NCBI RefSeq assembly: GCF_009856295.1
Contig: NZ_WMEU01000003.1
Coordinates: 186,001 to 250,000, forward strand
Origin: Pontibacillus yanchengensis
GTDB taxonomy: Bacteria > Bacillota > Bacilli > Bacillales > BH030062
Direction of reading: 5' to 3'
Length of the DNA: 64,000 nucleotides
Shown: piece after piece, positions 58,061 to 64,000 of the stretch
Layout of the letters: the number at the start of each line of letters is the position of its first letter
Numbering within the stretch: the first letter of the stretch is position 1
Translations under genes and position numbers: made by a program
The notes under the pieces: generated by a model
What the model saw: only the letters and a program-made list of their open reading frames with translations
What the model was told of the DNA's origin: nothing
The model's database searches: none

Positions 58061-58774
58061 ATGAACGTGTTGGAGATTGATGATCAGGAGGAAGTTACCG
58101 CAACGCAACTGCAAGATGCTGCCAGAGACGAGATGGCGATACAATGTACGTTACAAAAAGCTGTGATGATTGTACGAGAACATCTATCGGTGCGAGAGAC
58201 AAACGTTACGTTTCTATTGACTGACAGCTGGACAGCTAGACCAGAATGCCATCACGTTACCGAACTCCTCATCACGGAAAAGATAGGGGAAGCCAGAATG
58301 GGGAGAATCATGGAACGGATCCATCCTGTAGCGCATAAAACCGGAGCACACTCAGATGTTTTTTATGCATACATGCGACAGCTATCCTTTTCCATGAGCT
58401 GTTTTGGTCATATCAAACGTATTCATGGGATGCGAACGGAGCGTGAAGTGGAGGGCTACGACCACATGTTATCGACAATTCGGTTTGAAAATGGAGCGAT
58501 GGCACAAGTGGAAATCAGTAGTACGAAAGGGCTCAAGCCAATCTATGAAATCGATATTTCTGGAACACAGGGCAATGTCCATTACCGGAATGAACCTACT
58601 GCCTCATTTCAAATTGAAATGGAAGATGATACGTCAACTCAAGTAGATCCTAAGGAAGTTAGTACGGAAACAGCTGATTTGCAGCGTATTACCTTCATGG
58701 AGCTTTTCCAGTTGATGAAACTTACAGAGCAAGCGTTTCAATCGGCGACAACCGGGCTTTCCCAGGAGGTGTAA
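58061..58774 (+). CDS. Gfo/Idh C-terminal-domain protein lacking the Rossmann domain
   Basis: 237 residues from ATG 58061 (GGAGGG before it). The C-terminal half (HIKRIHGMRTEREVEGYDHM, TIRFENGAMAQVEISST, YEIDISGTQGNVHYRNE) is that of a Gfo/Idh/MocA substrate domain, but the N-terminal segment (MNVLEIDDQEEVTATQLQDA) has no nucleotide-binding glycine motif and no EKP. It may be an accessory subunit, a remnant, or a protein that binds substrate only. It sits 3 bp before the third complete oxidoreductase gene, so it is translated in the operon. Confidence 0.65.
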   Translation: MNVLEIDDQEEVTATQLQDAARDEMAIQCTLQKAVMIVREHLSVRETNVTFLLTDSWTARPECHHVTELLITEKIGEARMGRIMERIHPVAHKTGAHSDVFYAYMRQLSFSMSCFGHIKRIHGMRTEREVEGYDHMLSTIRFENGAMAQVEISSTKGLKPIYEIDISGTQGNVHYRNEPTASFQIEMEDDTSTQVDPKEVSTETADLQRITFMELFQLMKLTEQAFQSATTGLSQEV

Positions 58775-58777
58775 GCG

Positions 58778-59764
58778 GTGAAAGTAGGGATGCTTAGTTT
58801 TGCCCACATGCATGCGTTTAGCTATGCGAAGAGTATCGTGAAAAGGCACGACGTCGAACTGATTGGTATTTTTGATGACGATGCGGAACGTGGAAGAGAA
58901 GTTAGCGACCAATTTGGTGTCCGCTATTATGATTCGTTGGACGCCTTCCTTTCGACTGACGTGGAAGCAGTCATTGTCTGTAGTGAAAACATCAAGCATA
59001 AACCATTTGTGATAGAGGCTGCACGGGCAGGGAAGCATGTATTATGTGAAAAGCCACTTGCCACCACGAAAAAGGATGCACTGGAGATGATTAATGTGTG
59101 CAGGGAGGAAGGCGTCCAGCTACAGACTGCTTTCCCTGTACGCTATAACGAGTCGATGGTAAAAGCAAAACAAGCAGTCGAGCGCGGAGAGGTTGGCGAT
59201 ATTTTATCAATGCGAGGTACCAATCGCGGAAAAAATCCCGGCGGCTGGTTTGTGGAAGAAGAACAATCTGGCGGTGGGGCGGTACTCGATCACACCGTGC
59301 ATATCATTGATATGATGAGATGGCTGCTCGAAGATGAGATAGAGGAAGTGTACGCGGAAGTAGATACCTTTTTTGCAGAGAAAGCGATTGATGACGCTGG
59401 GTTAATGACACTTAAATTCAAAAACGGCGTGCTCGCCTCCCACGATCCAAGCTGGTCACGAAGCGCTACCTTTCCTACTTGGGGCGATGCTACAATCGAA
59501 GTAATCGGAACAAAAGGAAGAATCTATGCCGATGCATTCGCTGATTATCTTCATGTGTATTCCAATGAAACGGGCTATTCGCAACCTTTTGTAGGACCCG
59601 ATATGGATGATAGATTAGTAGAAGATTTCATACGAGCAGTAAAAGAAGATAAAACCGTAACGATTACAGGCGAAGACGGCATGCACGCCATGAACGTCGC
59701 CCTCGCCGCCTACCGTTCAGCGAAGCTCCATCAGGCAGTGAAAGTGGAGGAAATAGGTGGGTAG
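58778..59764 (+). CDS. Gfo/Idh/MocA family oxidoreductase 3
   Basis: 328 residues from GTG 58778 behind CAGGAGGTG. VGMLSFAHMHAFSYAKS replaces the usual GxGxxG at the nucleotide site, followed by VLCEKPLATTKKDAL and GGGAVLDHTVHIIDMMRWLL. The site change (SFAHMHA) suggests a deviating cofactor grip or use. Last gene of the plus-strand catabolic run; no hairpin terminator seen before the tandem repeat. Confidence 0.85.
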   Translation: MKVGMLSFAHMHAFSYAKSIVKRHDVELIGIFDDDAERGREVSDQFGVRYYDSLDAFLSTDVEAVIVCSENIKHKPFVIEAARAGKHVLCEKPLATTKKDALEMINVCREEGVQLQTAFPVRYNESMVKAKQAVERGEVGDILSMRGTNRGKNPGGWFVEEEQSGGGAVLDHTVHIIDMMRWLLEDEIEEVYAEVDTFFAEKAIDDAGLMTLKFKNGVLASHDPSWSRSATFPTWGDATIEVIGTKGRIYADAFADYLHVYSNETGYSQPFVGPDMDDRLVEDFIRAVKEDKTVTITGEDGMHAMNVALAAYRSAKLHQAVKVEEIGG

Positions 59765-59770
59765 GGAAGC

Positions 59771-60040
59771 TGAGCGTATCGGGGGGCGATACGCTCTTAT
59801 CGGGTGGTAGACCCATGCATGTCAGGGAGAGACCTGCGCATATCGGTGGGCGATACGCTCTTATCGGGTGGTAGACCCACGCATGTCAGGGAGAGACCTG
59901 CGCATATCGGTGGGCGATACGCTCTTATCGGGTGGTAGACCCACGCATGTCAGGGAGAGACCTGCGCATATCGGGGTGCGATCCGCGCATATCAGGGTGG
60001 GACCAACGCATATCGGAGGGCAACACACCCATTTCAGAAG
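59771..60040. repeat. Tandem array with exact 64-bp period
   Basis: CGATACGCTC starts at 59787, 59851 and 59915 and a decayed unit at 59979: exact 64-bp spacing, nearly identical copies, so recently amplified. Each unit is made of three related pieces of 21, 21 and 22 nt with cores GCATGTCAGGG, GCATATCGGTGGG and CTTATCGGGTGG. The core is the complement of that in the array at 23974-24225. Confidence 0.9.
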
Positions 60041-60114
60041 CGAGCTAACCTCCTTATCAAGTTATCGAACTAAAAAACGAAGTTTTCTACATACCACGAG
60101 AAGGGGGAGAGGGG

Positions 60115-60306
60115 GTGGCTAGTTATGAAAAGACATTGAAGTATGATGGAGTGCACCTCATTGTTGGTATTTTAATTTTTGCCATATTCCAGGGATTTTT
60201 CAGGCCTGTTTTATTACTTTATATTTTGTTTGCGCTTCGGTTTTTGGAGAAGTGGTCTATTTGGAGAGTGATAAAAGGAGTTGCTATAGTAGCATTCATA
60301 ATGTAA
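60115..60306 (+). CDS. Small membrane protein (63 aa)
   Basis: GTG 60115 after GAAGGGGGAG; 63 residues, two hydrophobic segments (about 13-27 and 29-40) and a third near the end (VIKGVAIVAFIM). Positive residues at YEKTLKYD and EKWSIWRVIKG. No family recognised. Alone on the plus strand. Confidence 0.55.
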   Translation: MASYEKTLKYDGVHLIVGILIFAIFQGFFRPVLLLYILFALRFLEKWSIWRVIKGVAIVAFIM

Positions 60307-60387
60307 GAGTCTGAAGGGATTAGATGGTTTGGGGATGTTTTCTTGTCTTGATTTGCCTAATGGATACGAAGGCTTTCATTTATAGGT

Positions 60388-60629
60388 TCAGCCTTCGAGT
60401 CTTTCTTGTACAATCAGTCCAATAGTTATCAGTGTGAAAAGCAGAATGGAAGCACTAATAGAGAAATACCATTCTATTTTTTTTGATGATCTTTAACACG
60501 ACGAATACCTGATAAAGCTATTATAGAAGATAACAAGATCCCCATTAATTCCGTATTGTTAGCAGCAAATTCATCGTCATTAAAAACATAAATAGATACA
60601 CCAAACGTAGCAATTACCAAAAATACCAT
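60388..60629 (-). pseudogene. Small membrane protein split by a frameshift in an A8 run
   Basis: ATG 60629 opens a frame of 51 residues (MVFLVIATFGVSIYVFNDDE ... LSSIIALSGIRRVKDHQKK) that stops at 60474. One more A in the run of eight As at 60477-60484 would carry it on as IEWYFSISASILLFTLITIG and LIVQERLEG to 60388, giving three membrane spans and a basic-acidic end, a sensible protein of about 80 residues. It may be a true lesion, a sequencing slip, or a slippery site. Ribosome site is GAGGAG, rather far upstream. Confidence 0.5.
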
Positions 60630-60814
60630 GACTATTCACATGAAATCTCTCCTCGCTTTGGGTTGAAAGGTAGATAAGAAATAAGGCGAAAATCTATGTA
60701 TTGTGCATATAGTAACACACGAATTAACCTTCCTGTATGTTTTCATTTAGAAATAAATGGGTATTGTCTTTACTAGAATAAACGAAGTATAGGTGATACG
60801 GGAGGCATACAGTC

Positions 60815-60940
60815 ATGGAAGAACAACAAATGAAAGAAATCCTTGAAGAAGTCATCGAATCGAGCGAAGGAGAAGAGAATGCATCTGTGCAAACCGTTGT
60901 GGATACATTAATTGATCGGTTACAAACAAAAGAAGTATAA
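60815..60940 (+). CDS. Small acidic protein (41 aa)
   Basis: ATG 60815 after GGGAGG; reads MEEQQMKEILEEVIESSEGE and on to VQTVVDTLIDRLQTKEV, an acidic helical peptide of 41 residues with no cysteine or membrane span. No family recognised. A strong terminator follows 40 bp later. Below normal ORF length cut-off. Confidence 0.6.
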   Translation: MEEQQMKEILEEVIESSEGEENASVQTVVDTLIDRLQTKEV

Positions 60941-60981
60941 TGCCGGATGCTTGAAACTAGCATCCTCTACATATAAGTAAA

Positions 60982-61033
60982 GTGCCTGTTTCTCTATGTT
61001 TTACACTAACGTAGAGAAACAGGCGCTTTTTTT
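60982..61033 (+). terminator. Strong terminator before the GbsR operon
   Basis: GTGCCTGTTTCTCTATG and CGTAGAGAAACAGGCGC (60982-60998, 61010-61026), two G-U or mismatched positions, then T7. Confidence 0.92.
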
Positions 61034-61038
61034 GTGTG

Positions 61039-61118
61039 TTGACAGAAGATGCCAAACCCGATATTATATAAATTGTTCAATTCATTTAAGACAAATTAAA
61101 CGAATTGAATAATTTATA
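61039..61118 (+). promoter_or_regulatory. Sigma-A promoter with GbsR-type operator
   Basis: TTGACA (61039-61044), 17-bp spacer, TATTAT (61062-61067). TATAAATTGTTCAATTC (61067-61083) and GAATTGAATAATTTATA (61102-61118) are 17-nt inverted arms with one mismatch, spacer 18 bp, starting at the -10. A repressor bound there would block initiation. GbsR of B. subtilis acts as such a repressor of choline/betaine genes. Confidence 0.82.
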
Positions 61119-61143
61119 CAAAGTTGATGGAGGTGTTGCTTTT

Positions 61144-61692
61144 ATGTCAAAGGAACTCGAGTCCCTAGAAGAGGCAAGAGACATTATGATTAGTGCGATA
61201 GCCCAAACCATGGTTATTTACGGTGTTACACCTTCTGTAGGAAGAATATATGGTGTTTTATATTTTGCTAATGAACCTATGGCTTTGGATGATATTAAAG
61301 ACGAAGTAGCGATGAGTAAGGCCAGTGTGAGTAATGGGATGAGGGACCTTCTTGAAACAGAAATGGTCATTAAAGTGTGGAAAAAAGGTGATCGAAGGGA
61401 CCATTTTATTGCGGAGAAAGACTTTATGAGGAATTTTTTAAACTTCTTTGTAAAGATGCTTCGGCAAGAAAGAAGTCTATTTATGAAAGCAAATGAACAA
61501 GCAAAGCCTGTATTTAAAGAACTTGCTGAGAATTCTGAATCCCAAGAAGCTAAGGAAGTAGCGCAAAAGGACTTAGAAAATTTGAATAAATCATTGGAAT
61601 ATTTTGAATGGACCATGCGATTAGCTAATGCGATGGAATCTGGAGAGATTTTCAATTGTTTTCCAATAAATGAACAGGACAAAAAGGAGTAA
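61144..61692 (+). CDS. GbsR/MarR-type transcriptional regulator
   Basis: 182 residues from ATG 61144 (GGAGGTG at 61129-61135). Winged helix: MVIYGVTPSVGRIYGVLYFANEPMALDDIKDEVAMSKASVSNGMRDLLETEMVIKVW, then a long helical part with the GbsR-type FFVKMLRQERSLFMKANEQA. GbsR-family repressors sense choline or betaine-like quaternary amines. First gene of an operon with an amidase-like hydrolase and a betaine-type binding protein; the operator overlapping its promoter supports autoregulation. Confidence 0.9.
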   Translation: MSKELESLEEARDIMISAIAQTMVIYGVTPSVGRIYGVLYFANEPMALDDIKDEVAMSKASVSNGMRDLLETEMVIKVWKKGDRRDHFIAEKDFMRNFLNFFVKMLRQERSLFMKANEQAKPVFKELAENSESQEAKEVAQKDLENLNKSLEYFEWTMRLANAMESGEIFNCFPINEQDKKE

Positions 61693-61698
61693 TGAGCT

Positions 61699-62361
61699 TT
61701 GGAGTGGAGTAAAACTGCAGTTGTGTTAATTGATTTACAAAAAGAAAGTCAGTTTGGAATTAATGGACTAGAAGAGGTCATCTCAAACACTAGTAATTTA
61801 GTTGCTGAAGCTAGGGAGCATAATCTACCTATTATTTATACGAGACAAATAAATCGAGCAGATCAAGTTGGTTTGTCTAATGGGGAGCCTTTAAAAGATA
61901 ACCTTACCCCTTTCTATTATTCTACTGATACAGAGGATATAGAAATTTTTGATGAGATAAAGCCTGACACGAACGATATTATTATAGATAAACATCGATG
62001 GAGCGCATTTTATGAAACTAATTTAGATTTATATCTTCGCAGTATGAATATCGAAAATCTAATTATAGGTGGCTTGGTAACGGATGGTTGCCTAATGACT
62101 TCTGTGTTTGATGCTTATTTTCGTGACTACCAAGTTAATCTCGTGAAAGACATTTGTGGAACCTCAAATGAGGGAGCTCATATGTCTTCTATATTAATTA
62201 TGGCCAACTGGGTATATGATATGAAAATCTACAATACTGATGAACTTATAAAACATTTAAATGGTAAGGAGCATACATTCTGGGAAGCTTCAGCACCAGA
62301 TTCTATGCAGTTTACTCCCGAAAGTATGAGGGAGATATACTCTAAATTGGATGAGAGATAG
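61699..62361 (+). CDS. Isochorismatase-family cysteine hydrolase
   Basis: 220 residues from TTG 61699 with AAGGAG 9 nt before it. Catalytic Asp (LIDLQKES), Lys (IIDKHRWSAFYET) and Cys (TDGCLMTSVFDAYFRDYQV) are in place. Relatives include nicotinamidase and N-carbamoylsarcosine amidase, which make or break amide bonds. In this operon, between a GbsR repressor and a betaine-type binding protein, a role in releasing a methylated amine such as sarcosine is an attractive guess only. Confidence 0.85.
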   Translation: MEWSKTAVVLIDLQKESQFGINGLEEVISNTSNLVAEAREHNLPIIYTRQINRADQVGLSNGEPLKDNLTPFYYSTDTEDIEIFDEIKPDTNDIIIDKHRWSAFYETNLDLYLRSMNIENLIIGGLVTDGCLMTSVFDAYFRDYQVNLVKDICGTSNEGAHMSSILIMANWVYDMKIYNTDELIKHLNGKEHTFWEASAPDSMQFTPESMREIYSKLDER

Positions 62362-62388
62362 ATTGAATTTACATAAGGAGGAGCTTTT

Positions 62389-63297
62389 ATGTCTACAAAG
62401 AAACTGCTTACTGGAGTATTATTGCTATTAGTATTACTACTAACAGCATGTAATTCAAGTGGAGAAGATGCTCAATCATCAACATCTTCTGATAAAAAAG
62501 AAGATTCTAAGGATGAAACAATTGTATTTGGGGAAACGACTTGGACAAGCACACTTCTACCAACTCAGATTTCTAAACAAATACTAGAAAAAGCAGGTTA
62601 TAAAGTAGAAACGAAGCAAATTAGTCAGCCATTGATTTTCAAGGGACTCCAGAATAAAGAAATCGACTTCTTTATGGATGCTTGGCTCCCACATACAGAA
62701 GCGGAACTTTGGTCAAAGTATAAAGATGACTTACAAAAGGTTGCAACTAGCTATGAAGACGTCCCATTAGGTTGGGTTGTTCCGGAATATGTTGAGGAGA
62801 GCACTATTAAAGATTTAAAGGGGAAGGCATCTAAATTCGACGAACGTGTTGTTACCATTGCAGCTGGAGCGGGAATTGTAGAAATTTCTAAACAGGTTAT
62901 AAATGATTACGGACTAGAGAATTATGAATTGATAAAATCTGGTGAGGCTACGATGATAGCTACTTTAGATGATGCAATTGAAAAAGAAGAACCTATTATC
63001 ATCACTGGATGGAGACCTCACTCTATGTTTGCGAAATATGACTTAAAATTCCTGGAAGACTCTAAAGAGAATTTCAAAAAGGATAATGTTTACGTTCTGT
63101 CTTATAAAGGTTTAGAAAAAGACCATCCAAAAGCCTACAAGATTTTATCAGAATGGGGTATCAAAGTAAGTGAATTAGAAGAAATGATGTTAAAGTATGA
63201 GGAGGATGGAACGTCGTTTGAGAAATTAGCTGAACAATGGATTAACAATCATCAAGAGAAAGTGAATAACATGCTCGAGTCGGCAGAGGAATCCTAA
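62389..63297 (+). CDS. Glycine betaine/quaternary amine ABC transporter substrate-binding lipoprotein (OpuAC type)
   Basis: 302 residues. Lipobox LLTAC (Cys21), Ser/Asp-rich linker, then the OpuAC fold: FGETTWTSTLLPTQISKQIL, IDFFMDAWLPHTEAEL, GITITGWRPHSMF-like segment (IIITGWRPHSMFAKYDLKFL). Conserved Trp residues could form the aromatic cage for a quaternary ammonium group. No ATPase or permease gene follows before the terminator, so it must use a transporter encoded elsewhere. Confidence 0.9.
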   Translation: MSTKKLLTGVLLLLVLLLTACNSSGEDAQSSTSSDKKEDSKDETIVFGETTWTSTLLPTQISKQILEKAGYKVETKQISQPLIFKGLQNKEIDFFMDAWLPHTEAELWSKYKDDLQKVATSYEDVPLGWVVPEYVEESTIKDLKGKASKFDERVVTIAAGAGIVEISKQVINDYGLENYELIKSGEATMIATLDDAIEKEEPIIITGWRPHSMFAKYDLKFLEDSKENFKKDNVYVLSYKGLEKDHPKAYKILSEWGIKVSELEEMMLKYEEDGTSFEKLAEQWINNHQEKVNNMLESAEES

Positions 63298-63307
63298 TTA
63301 AAAATTT

Positions 63308-63364
63308 GGTGCCTGCCCCCGCTGCTTTAAAGCATTACGGCAGTGGGGGGGCAGGCACCTTTTA
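63308..63364 (+). terminator. Terminator of the GbsR operon
   Basis: GGTGCCTGCCCCCGCTGC and GCAGTGGGGGGGCAGGCACC (63308-63325, 63340-63359) then TTTT. The stem belongs to the same sequence family as the inverted repeat at 19189-19256. Confidence 0.9.
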
Positions 63365-63380
63365 TTGCGCTTTTATAAGC

Positions 63381-63588
63381 CACGTCCAACTCCAGCGCCC
63401 AGCAAACTTCCTGCTCCTCCTTACGATAAGTCAACATCGAATCGCTAGCGCTCTTCGTGTTTCCTTTATCTTAAAAGAATTTTAAAGGCAGTTCGATTAA
63501 AATCGCTACGTCACGTAGCAACATCGAACCAACCTACGTCCTATAGGCCGCAGTTTGTACGTCCTAAACGGGCGCTTGCGCTTTTGTT
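63381..63588. repeat. Dispersed CCAACTCCAGCGCC...GCGCTTGCGCTTTT element
   Basis: Carries ACGTCCAACTCCAGCGCCC, ACGATAAGTCAACATCGAATC, the middle part TTCGATTAAAATCGCTACG with GTAGCAACATCGAACC, and the end GGGCGCTTGCGCTTTTG, joining both pieces seen apart at 54285-54811. The most complete copy in the window. Confidence 0.8.
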
Positions 63589-64000
63589 TTACACTTTATA
63601 CTTTTCCACTTGCTCCTGCAGATCCTGGGCTAATTCCGCTAGGTCTTTAATGCTAGAGGAGACTTCTTCCATGGAACTGCTTGATTGTTGGGCTGAGGCT
63701 GCAGCTTGTTCGACCCCGGCTGCTGATTCTTCTGATACGGCTGCGATTTCTTCAATGGATTGATTCATTTTCGTGCTGTTTTCGGAGATCTCGTTAAGAT
63801 TACCAGAAATCGTATGAATGCGCTGTACCATTTCCGAAACAGATTGATTGATTTGATTGAAGGATTCGCCTGTGGCTTTTATTTGTTTGGAGCCTTCATC
63901 GACTTCTTTGTATCCGTCTTGAAGAGAGTTTGCAACGACATTGGACTCGTTTTGGATATTTTGTACGATAGTCGTAATATCCCCAACGGATGACGATACT
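63589..64000 (-). CDS. Methyl-accepting chemotaxis protein, C-terminal part (5' end outside window)
   Basis: The last 136 residues of a chemoreceptor: long coiled-coil signalling region with VSSSVGDITTIVQNIQNESN, ESFNQINQSVSEMVQRIHTI, IEEIAAVSEESAAGVEQAAAS and the end LAQDLQEQVEKYKV. The frame stays open to the window edge, so the ligand domain and hairpin tip lie outside. Methylation-type Glu/Gln pairs (EESAAGVEQAA) are visible. Its stop lies next to the dispersed element at 63381. Confidence 0.9.
   Translation of the reverse strand, partial: VSSSVGDITTIVQNIQNESNVVANSLQDGYKEVDEGSKQIKATGESFNQINQSVSEMVQRIHTISGNLNEISENSTKMNQSIEEIAAVSEESAAGVEQAAASAQQSSSSMEEVSSSIKDLAELAQDLQEQVEKYKV

Noticed and set aside
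59868..60122. An 84-codon frame over the 64-bp tandem repeat
   Set aside because: The repeat length is not a multiple of three, no family resemblance, and poor start context; a by-product of the array.
61218..61682. A 154-codon minus-strand frame over the GbsR-like gene
   Set aside because: Antisense shadow of the regulator with intact winged helix.

Overview
The window comes from the chromosome of a low-GC Gram-positive bacterium of the Bacillaceae, most likely a salt-adapted Bacillus relative such as Pontibacillus, Halobacillus or a similar genus; the genus is inference. The grounds are strong Shine-Dalgarno sites of the AAAGGAGG type, TTG and GTG starts, CodY- and CcpA-like sites, a dppABCDE-ykfABCD operon in the same gene order as in Bacillus subtilis, YpuA-, YvbJ- and GbsR-like proteins, and many intergenic palindromes. 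No rRNA, tRNA, CRISPR array or prophage was seen.

Layout. 1-1.6 kb: end of malate synthase G, then a CidA/LrgB pair. 1.7-4.8 kb: ECF sigma factor, membrane anti-sigma candidate and a large extracytoplasmic TPR protein. 4.8-10.4 kb: two copies of a palindrome-bounded DUF1508 cassette (one intact, one decayed) on either side of a sigma-54 regulon made of two acetoacetate-decarboxylase-family enzymes, a sodium:solute symporter, a coupled 37-residue membrane peptide and their PAS-AAA-Fis activator. 10.4-20.9 kb: small membrane and lipoproteins, a PP2C-like phosphatase, two zinc-ribbon membrane proteins and a beta-propeller protein. 21-26.5 kb: secreted Ig-like-domain proteins and, between them, a tandemly duplicated set of three micro-ORFs of 17-19 codons. 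27.2-29.3 kb: a class B penicillin-binding protein. 29.7-35.5 kb: a GntR-controlled operon with a TRAP transporter, a nitrilase-type amidase, DUF2848 and a YcsI/DUF1445 protein. 35.8-45.5 kb: the dpp-ykf murein-peptide recycling operon on the minus strand under a CodY-type promoter. 46-50.5 kb: secreted and cell-wall proteins. 50.6-59.8 kb: two divergent gene groups for catabolism of an unidentified polyol or sugar acid (DapA-like, SDR, four Gfo/Idh-type proteins, a TIM-barrel isomerase, a regulator). 60-63.3 kb: small proteins and a GbsR-hydrolase-betaine-binding-protein operon. The window ends in a chemoreceptor.

The most unusual item is the block at 22.8-23.9 kb on the minus strand: two tandem copies of a three-gene cassette, each micro-ORF with its own strong ribosome-binding site, each cassette with its own intrinsic terminator. 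Between the copies the nucleotide changes are largely synonymous and all six peptides end in a basic R-[RK]-P motif, so these look like real, selected microproteins; I recognise no described family. Other items worth attention are the duplicated DUF1508 cassette with inverted ends, five or six intergenic arrays with 20-, 21-, 42- or 64-bp periods, a ribosome-site-masking inverted repeat before a wall-anchored two-repeat protein, and several small genes below the usual length cut-off.
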